Origin: Notolepis coatsorum
Lineage: Eukaryota > Chordata > Actinopteri > Aulopiformes > Paralepididae
Direction: 5' to 3'
Assembly (NCBI GenBank): GCA_963971535.1
Contig: OZ020594.1
Coordinates: 114,063,418 to 114,127,417, forward strand
DNA length: 64,000 bases
The position numbers were made by a program, and so were the translations under genes. Positions 50,640-61,923 of this stretch are shown piece after piece. The stretch's first letter is position 1; each line of letters starts with the position of its first letter. A model generated the notes under the pieces. That model did no database searches. It had not been told where the DNA came from and saw nothing but the letters and a program-made list of their open reading frames with translations.

Positions 50640-52440
50640 ACTGTAAGGTTAAAGACCAAAAAGAAAAAGATTAATAATCTACCCTGGTTTAATGGTCAAT
50701 TATGGAAGCTTATAAAATCTAGAGATGCTGCACTGAGGAAGAAGACCAGGAGAGACACTGACATCCTTCTATATAAAGACCAGGGCCCTCATTTATCAAA
50801 AATTCTTAGAAAGTGTTCTATTTTCATACGTAAGCACATCATTTAGAATGTGTGCACGCACAAAAATGATAAATATCACTTTGATCCTACGCTGGAGCTC
50901 GTGCACTGTTTTAAGTATAAGTACCAGAACCGCCCCGATTAACCATATACGGTAATGGAACACCCCCATGAAATGTGGAAAAGTGGACTAAGCCGAGGGA
51001 AGCGTGTTATGGAGAAATACGTGACAGGCTGACAGACGTGTACACGTACGGTGATGTCGGATATGATATCTATTAACCATTGCTGCCTGGGCAGCGCAAA
51101 CACTAATAAAGACCGTGCTGGAATATGACTGTTTTTTTCCATTTTGTTCGATTAATACCCAGGGATTAAAGTTCTCCTCAATTTTATTCCAAATCGCGAC
51201 GGATTTTCCGTAAATTTTCTACCTGCTGCATATGATTTCTTGAGGCATACAATCTATTTTGACGTCAGTATTGGGTAGCCTATATAAACAATAATACGAG
51301 AGTATATACAAGAACAATCTCACTGCCATGTATGATGTAGCCTATACGCCATGTGTAGCCTGCCTATGTGATCAATACAAACATGACCTTGAATTCCATC
51401 ATGTCTGTGTGCGGGAGCTCACAAGGCTGTTGTCACAATGGGTGGTACAGTAATAACAGTCTATTACTCGATCCATCTACAATATCACGATGGACCGTGC
51501 CATGTAGCCTATGTATAGCCTGCCTATGTGATCAATAAAAACGCGAACTTGAATCCCATCATCATATTTACATAGTCTGTCCACTATGTTTATTACTTTG
51601 TTATTTCCCCCCCTATCTATGTAAAGCGACCTTGCATGGGTCTCTTGAAAGGCGCTATATAAAATGAAGCTATTATTATTATTGTTGTTGTTATTATTAT
51701 TATCACGTCTGTGCGCGGAGCTCAGTGAAGTTTCAACGGAGCGAGGTAATCTATTCTAACCAACAAATTGAAGTAGAAAGCATTTCGTTGTGGCCAATCT
51801 TATTTGGAAACATGACACAAAATAATAGTATGTCGCTTTTTATTTGAAACAATATTTAATGGCGTTTGGAGGTGGGTGTTCTGTGTCTGCCCCCCGTGCC
51901 AAACAAGCAAGCCAACCTCTTGTTCGCGCATGAGTTATAATTACACTACTGTCGCTATTTCACAATGAACTATAATGAATTACGGTTCATACAGAACACG
52001 CGCCAGTGTCGGGAGTAATGCACGAAAGCTTATTTCCGCGTTGAAACTAATGCATGAACTGAGGAGCGCATATGCCGTCCGTCTGCAGTAACGATCTTCT
52101 ACCACGGGGCGTCAGCTACGCATGCTCCGAGCTGTGCGTAAATATAAGCACAAAGTCAAGTTCACGTTCAAATTGATAAATCCCACACTTTGCTTAGAAA
52201 TGGTTGTACGCACGGGTTAAGCACATATCTGTGCGTACGCAACGTTGATAAATGAGGGCCCAGGAGAGACACTGATATCCTTCTATATAAAGGTCTTAGG
52301 AACAAAGTCACTCAGGAGCTGAGATGAGCTAAATCCAACTTTTATCTTGGTTTACTGCATGAAGTGAAATGGAATAGTAAACTAATTTGGAAGAATATAG
52401 ATAATCTTAATATAGCCACAAGTGGCAAAGAATGGGTTTC
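50640..52440 (+). mobile_element. LINE fragment split by a TIR element
   Basis: 50655-50780 reads NNLPWFNGQLWKLIKSRDAA and LRKKTRRDTDILLYKD; 52293-52440 continues LRNKVTQELR, SNFYLGLLHEVKWNSKLIWKNI. This is the region between endonuclease and RT of L2/CR1-like LINEs. The interruption is the element 50783-52261. Confidence 0.75.
50783..52261. mobile_element. TIR element (gggccctcatttatcaa) with 33-bp flanking repeats
   Basis: 50783-50799 and 52245-52261 are perfect 17-bp inverted ends. The LINE text ccaggagagacactgayatc ... ataaag flanks on both sides (50746-50778 and 52260-52292, one mismatch). The interior is AT-rich with CRE-like tgacgtca words and, at 51590-51705, a LINE-like 3' end (ggcgctatataaaatgaagc, (ATT)n). 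No transposase. Confidence 0.75.
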
Positions 52441-52739
52441 AAGCCAATATTGATCATTAGGAGCAAAATAAGTTCACACACAGCAGTGTTATGAAACATG
52501 TCCTGCAAGTTTTGTAATGTTTGGATAGGAAAACCTTGACATATAATCTGATTTGTGTTATGTGTTATTCGTTTCAATTCGGAAAGTTGATGCTCCGACA
52601 GCAAACTCAGTTGCACATGGCTATTTTGTTTTCCCCCGTCATTCAGCAAATAAGAATGTCAGGGTGATGATCCGAGCCAATCAGAGGCAGAGCGGGGCTG
52701 GTCTTTGCAGAATGCACATGGCCATCTCATCCGACTGAG

Positions 52740-54495
52740 CAGAGGTGTGGACTCGACTCACATGACTGGGACTCAAGTCAGACTCGAGTCACGAATTTGA
52801 TGACTTTGGACTCGACTTGACCAAATCAAAAATGACTTGCAACTCGACTTTGACTTTAACACTAATGACTCGTGACTTCACTTGGACTTGAGCCTTTTGA
52901 CTTGGAAAGACTTGAAAATTGTATTAACAGATTGCAGAATGGGTACAATACAGTACGGCTCAATACACACAATTGTTAAGGGGATGCAGACCAGAGAAAG
53001 ACTTTCGTCTTGTTTACATCAGGGTCCCCCATTTTCAATTCATCATGACACTTATGATACAGTACTGTTTTATCAAGACATTTATGACATACAAGTATAC
53101 AGTACTGTATAAGAGGCATAGATCATAAGAAACAGAAATATATACTACATTCGAAGGGGAAGAAACTGTACATTGGAGGGGGTTGGGTGGGGGGGGGGGT
53201 TGGACATTTACAGGGGCCAGTTTTTCATTACAGCCACCCGTAGGTGCTATTTGAGAGCGGTTTTGAAGGAGGATAGGGATTTACATTATTTTACGGCTGT
53301 GGGTAGGGCGTTCCACATTGTTGTGGCATAATTGCGAAACATGTTTAGTCCCTTGTTTGAGCCAAATCTGGGTTGAACATGATTTGTGGAACTCCCTCTG
53401 GTGTTGTGGTCCTGGAATTCACTGACCTTTGGGAAGTATTTCGACATGTACATGGGTATCTTAGTGGTGTAGTAGTGTATCTTGTAGACCAGGCCCATTG
53501 CAAGTTGCTGTACTCTGTTGTCTACTCTAAGCCATCCTAGGTAGTCAAAATGGGCAGGGGTAAGGTCAAGCAGTAGTCGGACCAGTTTGTATTGTGATGT
53601 TTGTAATCTTGTTTTTAGCGCCTTTGAGGTGCTTTGGTACCATGAGATACAAGCATAGTCGTAGTACCCTTGAATGAGTGCTCCTGTTAGTCTTCAAGGT
53701 ATTCTTGTTTACCAGTGAGGAGATCCGGTACAAGAATCTTGTTCGATGGTTGACTTTTTTTTATTACATTGGTTGCCATTTTGTCACAGGATGGAACCCA
53801 GGTAGGTAATTTCATCTTTCTTTGTGACAATATTGTCACCCACTGTAACAGAGAAGCCGTTGGCCTTGCTGAGTTTGTTATTTTATCCAAGAGAGAGTGA
53901 GAACTCGCACACGAATTAGGCCCTACCTAATTCTAATACCTAATAAACTACCTAATATATGAAATGCCTTGTCATTTCAGTACAGATTTTTTATACCCCA
54001 AAATTGATAAAGGGTTAAGGTAGACTAGTTAGTTGAACCGAGGTCTGCTATTATGGATCAGGGCAGGCAGACGTTAAATAAATGATTGGTCTAAGTTGGA
54101 AGAAAATATGTTGGTTATTGGTATCCTACCTTTAAAATGGATATGGTGATCCTTATTCTTTTTTTCTCAATATACTCCTGAAATGGTTTTCTCAAGCAGC
54201 TCTTGCCCAATTGTATCTAGTTGTAAGATTCTGAATATTATTACATTTATAGAAATTAGATTATGTTTTGCCAACAAGTTGATAATGAAGTTTTTTGGTG
54301 GAACGCGTATTATGACTTGTTTAGGACTCGAAACTTAAAGGTTAGGACTTGGGACTCGACTTGGGACTTGTCAGTCTTGACTTGGGACTTGACTTGGGAC
54401 TTGCCTGTCTTGACTTGGGACTTGACTCGGGACTTGAGTACCAAGACTTGCGACTGACTTGAGACTTGCAAAACAATGACTTGGTCCCACCTCTG
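52740..54495. mobile_element. hAT element (cagaggtgtggactcg) with nested LINE
   Basis: Left end cagaggtgtggactcgac, right end reversed cagaggtgggaccaag. The 8-bp duplication is cgactgag/caactgag (one mismatch). Subterminal regions are arrays of gacttgggacttgact on the right (54330-54460) and related words on the left. The LINE 52913-53890 was inserted within it. Confidence 0.85.
52913..53890 (-). mobile_element. L2/CR1-like LINE copy (family of 33435)
   Basis: 3' end at 52913; the - frame from 53498 reads MSKYFPKVSEFQDHNTRGSS and GLNMFRNYATTMWNALPTAV, about 90% like 33952-34506. Further up, 53890-53690 keeps TVGDNIVTKKDEITYLGS in pieces, the part after the RT catalytic core. Internally deleted and frameshifted. 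Confidence 0.8.
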
Positions 54496-54536
54496 CAACT
54501 GAGACCGTCTGATGAAAAAAACTGCTTCAATCATAG

Positions 54537-54662
54537 TAACGCGCCGCATTTTTTGGCAGTAACGGTAACAGCGTTATTAAGATTGGAAGAGTAATCAATT
54601 CGATTACTCGTCTCTGAAAAAAGTAACACCGTTATTTATAACGCCGTTATTCCCATCACTGA
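54537..54662. mobile_element. hAT end fragment (tgatgggaataacggc)
   Basis: Reversed, it starts cagtgatgggaataacggcg and shows repeated taacgccgttatt-type words, as in a very common fish hAT family. Only one end is recognised. Confidence 0.55.
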
Positions 54663-54980
54663 GTAGAAGACATGGTACAGGTCATATAATTATAGTACAG
54701 TGGAGAAGTAAAAAGAAAAATTTAATAAAAAGGCAGTGTAAACAATATAACAATATAATTAAATCTGGACATGCGCATATGCGCAACAAGGTTCAAGATG
54801 AGGATATGTACAGTATGCCATCTTAATTATATTTGCAATATATAATCTAATAATCGAAATCAAATCTAATATATAATCAAAAAATGCTAAATGCTAAATG
54901 CTAAAATGCTAAATGCAAAAGATATGCTCTGATGAAGTATACAGTATACACATAAGGTATGCGTAAGGTAGTATATTGTC
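54663..54980. other. Intron segment / LINE 3' UTR
   Basis: Probably the 3' UTR of the LINE fragment that follows on the - strand; contains repeated aaatgctaaatgctaa. Confidence 0.4.
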
Positions 54981-54983
54981 CTT

Positions 54984-55292
54984 TTAGGTTCCTAGTAGTT
55001 GGATGTCTGGCAGCAGTCCCTGCCCACTGTTGTGGAGCCTGATGGCCGCTGGTATGAAGGACTGGCCGAGGCGGTTAGTTGAGTGTCGGGGGGGTATGAG
55101 TCTGTGACTGAACATGCTTCTCATCTTGACTAGCTCGTCGTAGAGGGGGTGGGAGGGATTCTCCAGGATAGCAGCCAGCTTCCTTCTCATCCCCCTCTCT
55201 GCCACCACCTCTAGTCTGACCAGCTCGACTCCCACCACAGAGCTAGCCTTCCTCACCAGCTTGTTGAGCTTGTTGGTGTCCCTTGAGTTGAT
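54984..55292 (-). mobile_element. LINE RT C-terminal fragment (family of 5710-6345)
   Basis: On the - strand it reads NKLNKLVRKASSVVGVELVR, RRKLAAILENPSHPLYDELV and LGQSFIPAAIRLHN, homologous to 6341-5961. It is cut off upstream by the long GT tract. Confidence 0.82.
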
Positions 55293-55640
<348 letters not shown>

Positions 55641-56038
55641 TATGCGTGCTGCTCGGAGTCTGTGACAGAGCTGCTCCATCACAATTGTTTGTGACTTGTA
55701 GTCCAACATGGAAAAAATAGTTTGTTTCAACACACTGTAGTTTGTAGTTTATTACACGCATTTCCAAGATAATCCAGCCTTTTTCCGTAGATCGCGAGAT
55801 AAACCGCGTTATGTGCCATAAGCCCGAATCGTTCTGGTTGATTCCCTGAAACCCCAAATACTCCCAAATCAAAGGTATAACATGTACATATGTACCTTCA
55901 CAAAAAGTATATTAAGGGGAGACACTGCAGGTGAATAGGGTAATTTTTTTTTACTAATAGATATCACAATGAAACTTCCCCAGTTGATTACTTATATTAA
56001 GACAAGACTTTTTTGTATTACAAGTTTTCTGAAATTGT

Positions 56039-57544
56039 ATGTTTAAATATGCAAATGAAGCATTATCTACTTATCTACTTATCTACTTATCTACTGATAG
56101 TGTCTCAAATCATGTCCTTGAAATCATAAATATGTCTCTTCAAACAGGCACTTTTCCAGATGCATTTAAAACGGCTGTAGTAAAACCACTACTAAAGAAA
56201 ACAAACTTAGATGTAAACGAACTAAAAAGCTATAGGCCAATATCGAACCTTCCATTTATCAGCAAGATATTAGAAAAGATAGTCTCAGTACAAATAAACT
56301 CCTTTCTCAAAGATAATAACATCATGGAGGAACTACAATCAGGTTTCAGAACAAATCACAGCACTGAAACTGCCCTTACCAAAATAGTTAGCGACCTCAG
56401 GCTAAACTCCGATGCTGGCAAAGTCTCAATTCTTGTCCTATTGGACCTTAGTGCAGCGTTCGATACGATTGACCATAATATCTTGATCAGTCGTCTTAAA
56501 AGACTGGTTGGCTTTTCCGATCATGTACTAAATTGGCTCCTAACATACATTAAGGGGAGAAGGTTCTATGTTAAGCTTGGAGACAATGTATCCGAGGAAC
56601 ATGACAACAATTTTGGAGTCGCACAAGGAAGCTGCCTTGGTCCATTACTCTTCTCACTATATATGCTGCCCCTCGGGGACATCATTCGAGACCACAATGT
56701 ATGCTTCCATAGTTATGCTGATGATACACAACTATATATCTCCGCAGAACCAAATAACACTACAGCCATACAGTCCATTACAAATTGTCTGTTAGCAATA
56801 AACAAGTGGATGAACAATAACTTCCTAAAATTAAACGAAAGCAAGACCGAAATCCTATTGATCGGCCCAAAAGCGAAAAGGGAAGTGCTTTGTAAAAACC
56901 TGGGGAGTCTGTCATCCTATGTAAAGACTGAGGTTACAAGCCTAGGTGTCATCTTGGACTCAGACCTGACCTTTAAGTCTCATATAAATAAGGCCATGAA
57001 AACGTCATTCTTCCACCTAAGAAACATAGCGAAAGTAAGACCTTTCGTAAATAAAAAGGATGCAGAGAAACTTATTCATGCTTTTGTATCAAGTCGGCTT
57101 GACTATTGTAATGCACTGTTCACTGGTCTTCCCAAAGCAACCATTGGGAAGCTTCAGCTTATCCAAAACTCTGCAGCTCGATTACTAACTCATACAAGGA
57201 GAAGAGAACATATCACTCCAGTCCTGGCCACTCTGCACTGGCTTCCAATAACTAATAGAATTGATTTTAAGGTCTTTTTCCTAACATATAAAGCTCTTAA
57301 TGAGCAAGGCCCAAAATACATAGCAAATTCCCTAGTTAGTTATCTGCCCTCAAGAACGCTACGGTCATCCACTACAGGTTTACTAGACACGCCAAGAAAC
57401 CAAAAAAGGATAGGAAGTATGGCATTTGCCAACTATGCCCCAAAACTATGGAACACACTACCAACACACATCAGAAACGCCAGCTCTATACACATTTTTA
57501 AAGGAAAATTAAAAACGTACCTATACAGTCTAGCTTACAAATAG
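56039..57544 (+). CDS. L2-type LINE reverse transcriptase, 5'-truncated
   Basis: An open frame of 501 codons for a non-LTR reverse transcriptase. The formal ATG at 56039 lies in the flanking element; true LINE text starts near 56095 (DSVSNHVLEIINMSLQTGTFP). RT motifs in order: VVKPLLKK, SYRPISNLPFISKILEK, LQSGFRTNHSTETAL, VLLDLSAAFDTIDH, VAQGSCLGPLLFSLYM and the catalytic YADD at 56714-56725, then SLGVILDSDLTFKSHI. The C-terminal part has DYCNALFTGLP, PVLATLHWLPI and FANYAPKLWNTLP. The upstream endonuclease is missing, as usual for 5'-truncated copies made by target-primed reverse transcription. The RT frame shows no stop, so this is a young copy. L2 clade by motif wording. Confidence 0.92.
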   Translation: MFKYANEALSTYLLIYLSTDSVSNHVLEIINMSLQTGTFPDAFKTAVVKPLLKKTNLDVNELKSYRPISNLPFISKILEKIVSVQINSFLKDNNIMEELQSGFRTNHSTETALTKIVSDLRLNSDAGKVSILVLLDLSAAFDTIDHNILISRLKRLVGFSDHVLNWLLTYIKGRRFYVKLGDNVSEEHDNNFGVAQGSCLGPLLFSLYMLPLGDIIRDHNVCFHSYADDTQLYISAEPNNTTAIQSITNCLLAINKWMNNNFLKLNESKTEILLIGPKAKREVLCKNLGSLSSYVKTEVTSLGVILDSDLTFKSHINKAMKTSFFHLRNIAKVRPFVNKKDAEKLIHAFVSSRLDYCNALFTGLPKATIGKLQLIQNSAARLLTHTRRREHITPVLATLHWLPITNRIDFKVFFLTYKALNEQGPKYIANSLVSYLPSRTLRSSTTGLLDTPRNQKRIGSMAFANYAPKLWNTLPTHIRNASSIHIFKGKLKTYLYSLAYK

Positions 57545-58225
57545 TTATGGCTTGGAAAAACCTGATGGATCCATGAGGCTAGGATAAGCCTTGTGGACCC
57601 AACTTTTTAGATGAAGGAACGGGTACATACGCACACAATACACGACCAATGATGGATCCGTAAGGCTTGGAAAAGTCTTGTGGACCCAACTCTTTTAGAT
57701 GAGGGAACGGGTACATACGCACACAAGACGCGGCCACTGATGGGTCCATGGGACTTGGTAAAGCACTATGGACCCAAACTCTGGCCACTGACCACATGAG
57801 GGAACGGGTACATACGCACACAATACACGGCCACTGATGGATCCATGGGACTTGGTAAAGCACTATGGACCCAACTATGACCACTGATAAAAACGTAACT
57901 ACACTAGCGTTATAAGAGCTAAACATTGCTACCTACCATACAAGTGCATTGGTTTAGTGCACTTCCGGTTGCTACTGAGCGGAAATGTTTGTGCGGACCT
58001 GTTATCCCAAACTGGTAAGCAAATGACTGTTTTTACGTTATTTTTACGTTACTATTATTATTATTATTTTTATTTATTTTTAAACATTGATCTTAACTGA
58101 TCACTGTGACTTTATTGCTTTTATCGTTATATATGCCTATAATTGTGTACAGCACTTTGAGCTACATGACATGTATGAAAGGTGCTTTATAAATACTTAC
58201 TTACTTACTTACTTACTTACTTAAA
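56095..58225 (+). mobile_element. L2 LINE insertion (truncated) with minisatellite 3' UTR
   Basis: Covers the RT frame, a 3' UTR with tandem repeats and the terminus gtacagcactttgagctaca ... gtgctttataaatactt with (ACTT)n tail at 58195-58223. The left junction follows (tatctact)n at 56065-56094. Confidence 0.85.
57545..57892. repeat. 88-97 bp tandem repeat in the L2 3' UTR
   Basis: Three and a half copies, starting at 57563, 57651, 57739 and 57836, of a unit with gatggatccat, ttgtggacccaact and gggaacgggtacatacgcac. Confidence 0.9.
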
Positions 58226-59130
58226 TATGCACTAATTTGCATATAATTCCAGGACAGAAATCTGAACATTGGATAAAGCCATTTTCAAAATTATAGTTTC
58301 ATTTTGTTGACATATTAGAGCCAAAGGTTATTACAGAGGGGATTTTGGATATCTCTTTTTATCACTCCATAAATCAGAAAATACGCCATTCAGTCCATTT
58401 TTATGGTAAAATTCCATATTTCGCCATGTTTTTAGGTATAAAATGTGATATAAATCAGGGTATGAATGCGATATCAACAAACCCTTCTGTAAATACCTTC
58501 AGAACATAGATATGAATAGAACTGGAAGTTTTGGTGTATGTGAGTGCTACTGAAGTGGAGATTTCTGGCTCAGAGTATGAGGAAAAACTCTTAAAACTCA
58601 TTTTTGGGAAAACGCCTTCAAAGTTCTGTATTGTAAAATGCCATACTTTTTTTTTTAAACAGATATTTACAAACACAATACCTAATCAAACCATTAGTAA
58701 TAGACAACCTAAACACATGCCTGATAACTGAATAATAATAATAATAATGATGTTATTGAACTGAACAGAACTACACACAGGCTACAAACAGTGTAGTACA
58801 GTGTAGTACCCCCTAATAGACAAAAAATATTTGAATAGATATCACTATGAAACTTTCCCAATTTGTTATATACATATAAACTAAGACAAAATATATTGCA
58901 TGTTTTCTGAAATTTATGTTTATATATGCAAATGAGGCACTTCCCCATTAAATATGTGCACATTTATGGATGCAATAAGGCAAAATGATGTAAAATAAAC
59001 AACTAAATGTGTGTTATTGACGTTTTATTGTCACTAGTTTCATAGAAGACATGTTTAGGAAGCAAAATATAACAAAATCTCAAAATCAACAAAAAAAGTA
59101 TATTTGACTATTCACCTGCAGTGTCTCACC

Positions 59131-59359
59131 TTAAGTAGCACAGCAACTTCTGACTCAGCGCGCATTGCAGCAGAGAATGAGAACATAGTAGAAAACATGA
59201 AATGGACTTTTCATTCAGTCAGGACTGTGCTACTGGGGGTGCACCTTGTAGTGCTAACCATGTCTTTAATGAGAGTACTTTGTGATGTGATCAGCTGTGA
59301 TGTCATGTGATCTGCTGTGATGTTGTGAATGTTGTCATATCAACATGTTTGTGTTGCAG
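59131..59359. other. Intron end before the membrane exon
   Basis: Repeated tgtgatgtgatcagctgtga and tgtgatgt words at 59280-59330. The acceptor is gtgttgcag; its pyrimidine tract is weak. Confidence 0.5.
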
Positions 59360-59517
59360 ACTCTCCCCTGCCGGCTACGGAAAAAAATCACGCTCCTCTG
59401 CCAGCTGTCAAATCAAATCAAATCAAATTTGTCAACATCAGACATGTTGTTGTGCTGCTGGCTGCAGTGCTGACCGCAGTGCTGACCTTCACTGCCATGT
59501 TCTATTGCTGCTACAAG
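59360..59517 (+). CDS. Transmembrane exon (receptor exon D)
   Basis: This 158-base exon anchors the SRCR receptor in the plasma membrane. It reads (D)SPLPATEKNHAPLPAVKSNQ IKFVNIR, then the hydrophobic span HVVVLLAAVLTAVLTFTAMF (about 59438-59499), followed by YCCYK. The span is ~22 residues without charge. The two Cys after it could be palmitoylated. It enters in phase 1, matching the stalk and SRCR exons, and leaves in phase 0 at ag|gtactg. The juxtamembrane KSNQIK comes from a (TCAAA)4 run at 59402-59425, like the tails of some fish LINEs. The 115-bp intron after it is the shortest in the gene. Confidence 0.82.
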
Positions 59518-59632
59518 GTACTGCACACATCTTTATACTACAGTATGATGTCATCCTACTGTCTGTTTCTTCATGCAGAGAGAGCTGCTGTAGTCCAGTT
59601 AGTGAGAGTCTGTTGCTGCTATGTCTCTCCAG

Positions 59633-59920
59633 GCTCGCATGAGGAGAATCCTGAGAAGAGAGGAGAACAAGGAGGTGCATTACTGCTACTACAGAGCTGA
59701 AGTCAGACGTGATTCCTGCAACCAGCCTGGTCCCAGAGCTGAAGCCAGACGTGATTCCTGCAACCAGCCTGGTCCCAGAGCTGAAGCCAGACGTGATTCC
59801 TGCAACCAGCCTGGTCCCAGAGCTGAAGCCAGACGTGATTCCTGCAACCTGCCTGGTCCCAGAGCTGAAGCCAGGTGCCTGGAGAAGGAGGAGGAGGCAG
59901 GAGCTCAGGGCTCAGTATAG
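59633..59920 (+). CDS. Cytoplasmic tail exon with coding minisatellite (last exon)
   Basis: The exon starts after ctctccag in phase 0, as required by the exon before it, and runs 95 codons to a stop. It begins ARMRRILRREENKEVHYCYYRAE: basic residues just inside the membrane, then tyrosines. Next come four copies of a 14-residue unit RRDSCNQPGPRAEA (59705-59872), and the end RCLEKEEEAGAQGSV. I see no ITIM (I/V-x-Y-x-x-L/V) or ITAM. An earlier possible acceptor at 59579 would lead to a stop after four codons, so 59633 is preferred. After the stop, gatgaagaggagctcagagt is repeated, then a LINE 3' end begins at 60003 and may supply the 3' UTR. The poly-A site is not clear. Confidence 0.8.
   Translation, partial: ARMRRILRREENKEVHYCYYRAEVRRDSCNQPGPRAEARRDSCNQPGPRAEARRDSCNQPGPRAEARRDSCNLPGPRAEARCLEKEEEAGAQGSV
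59705..59872. repeat. 42-bp coding minisatellite
   Basis: Four copies of gacgtgattcctgcaaccag ... agagctgaagcca with almost no differences (one caacctgcc variant). 42 is a multiple of three, so copy changes keep the reading frame; two other frames (VIPATSLVPELKPD on +, WLQLWDQAGCRNHV on -) are also open. Confidence 0.95.
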
Positions 59921-60002
59921 GGTGGTTGATGAAGAGGAGCTCAGAGTAGGATGGTTTTATGATGAAGAGGAGCTCAGAGTAGGATGGTTTTATGATGAAG
60001 AT

Positions 60003-60500
60003 TTTTTTATTTGATTTGATTTTATTAAGGATCCCCATTAGCTGGTGCCATAGCAACCAGCTAGTCTTCCTGGGGTCCACACACAAAAAAACATACAAAA
60101 ACAATTATTGTTGCAAGACAAAATTATTAAAAGTCAGTACTCAACAGACAATGCATAATGAGGCTAACAAATGAGATAGCTCAAATTACATGTGAGCAAA
60201 GAAACAGAAAACTAAAAAACAAAACTAAAATACTTTACAGTGTTAAATACAATTTCAGATTATTTTTAAAAGTTAATTTCCTGTAAATGCAGCAGAGGTT
60301 TTGAGGCAGGTTATTCCAAAGTGTCAATGATCTCAAAATAAAAGATCTCCTTAAAGCGTTAGTTTTTGGACCTGGCAATTCAAGCTGTCCACTACTGGAA
60401 ACTCTAGTGTAATGATCATGCACAGTATTACTAAAAAACAATCTGTTTATGTATAAAAACAGGAGTTTTACTGCTCATGACCGACTTGAACAGCACAAGT
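60003..60500 (-). mobile_element. LINE 3' part with RT C-terminal remnant
   Basis: The right-to-left 3' end is ttatttgatttgattttatt, then aaggatccccattagctg, a well-known fish LINE terminus with (CAAAT)n tail. The - frame 60441-60235 reads HDHYTRVSSSGQLELPGPKT and SFILRSLTLWNNLPQNL ... FKNNLKLYL, the end of the RT protein. Confidence 0.85.
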
Positions 60501-60756
60501 GTATTAAAAGACAACCTATTGTCAGTGGTGTCGCGTGGGTAAAATAACAGAGGATGCCAAAAAAAAGATTATAATTTCTTTTTTTATTAATAGATTTTTT
60601 TATAAATTGTTTTCATATTTAAGCCAAATAATATATATAATATATTTCTCCCTCCCTTGCTCTCTCTCCCTCTCTGAATATTACACACACAACACAAATA
60701 TATATACACACACTCAGTGGTTGCCTGCAGGAGGTCTGGTTTGATTATGAATGAGA

Positions 60757-60877
<121 letters not shown>

Positions 60878-60952
60878 TCAGGTCTCCTCAATGAATTAAT
60901 CCGAGAGAGGAATCCGAATTTCAATCAATCAAACAATGCTGTTTGTTTAGAC

Positions 60953-61248
60953 ATAACTTACGGTTATGCATATAACCATAGTTATATGAGCATAGTGAGG
61001 CTCAGCGTCTATTGCAATACTCTTCATATCCAGTATTGAACTGAAATAAATTCTCACATGTACCTTTACATACCATCATCTGTCTGGCCACACCCCCATC
61101 CGCTACCTACATAAGCAGGGGTGTGGCCATACCATCAGCTCCTTCCCAATCTTTCACCACAAGGCAAGATCAAGGGGTCTTCAGTGAGTCCGACGCTGAG
61201 CGTCACTATGCTCATATAACTATGGTTATATGCATAACCGTAAGTTAT
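60953..61248. repeat. Palindrome with 57-bp arms
   Basis: 60953-61009 is the reverse complement of 61192-61248; the loop is ~180 bp and holds aagcaggggtgtggcc-type text. Confidence 0.93.
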
Positions 61249-61538
61249 ATATCGCATAGCTCTGCTCAGCGTCTATTGCAACACAGGAGCTGAGCAGAGC
61301 TGAGCTCGACAAATGTACCCGCTGAGGCCCCCCACAACCATCAGAACCGGGGAGGACCCGAGCCCCCCGAACCCCCCTAGCGGAGGACGGGAGGGTGTCG
61401 GATCCGACTGCACGAAGAGGAGACTTCAGCAACTCAACGCACAGGGCGAGCAGACCGTGGGGCGTACCCACGACTACACAAACGCACAACACGCATGCCA
61501 CCAGGGAACGAACGGAAGGAACAAACCCCTGTTACCAC

Positions 61539-61923
61539 TAGGGTTGGGCATCGTTTGGATTTGAACGATTCCGGTTCCGATTCCGATTCTCCATATCGAT
61601 TCCTGTTCTAAACGATTCTCGATTCCGATTCTTTGAGGTGCAGGTCAAAACAGGTCACAGCTTATTTCGAAGGAGATTTTTTATTTTTTTTTTATTTCAA
61701 AAAGAAAATCATACTATTCACATTTTCAGTTGACTTGATACAGTTTAATTTGGTTGCTGTACTGTAACTAGGGTATTAAAGTAAAAAAAAAAAAAAAAAA
61801 AAAAGGAAAAAAAAAGGAAAAAATCGAAATTTAGAATCGAAATTCAAATATGTTACTTCCGGTTCCAGAACCAGAAGTTAGGAACCGGTTCCTATTAGAA
61901 CCGGTTTTCGGTGCCCAACCCTA
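61539..61923. mobile_element. hAT MITE (tagggttgggca ends)
   Basis: Ends tagggttgggcatcg and, reversed, tagggttgggcaccg. The 8-bp duplication gttaccac is exact (61531-61538 and 61924-61931). 385 bp, with repeated cgattccgattc near the left and ggttccagaaccag near the right end. Confidence 0.95.

Larger units (their letters stand above)
55916..59130. mobile_element. TTAA-flanked TIR element (Kolobok- or piggyBac-like) with nested L2
   Basis: Left end ggggagacactgcaggtg... (23 bp) and the inverted right end ggtgagacactgcaggtg... differ at one base; TTAA flanks both sides (55912-55915 and 59131-59134). TTAA targets are used by Kolobok and piggyBac; ends beginning GG fit Kolobok better. 55950-56060 is repeated in direct orientation at 58834-58940 (~80%). 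No transposase frame apart from the inserted LINE. Confidence 0.75.

Noticed and set aside
59633-59704. ITIM or ITAM signalling motif in the receptor tail
   Set aside because: The tyrosines in VHYCYYRAEV do not have Leu/Val/Ile at +3, so no canonical motif is present.
59709-60014. Alternative tail frame VIPATSLVPELKPD ... EEELRVGWFYDE
   Set aside because: It is open through the minisatellite but does not agree with the phase-0 junction at 59633, which leads into the RRDSCNQPGPRAEA frame.
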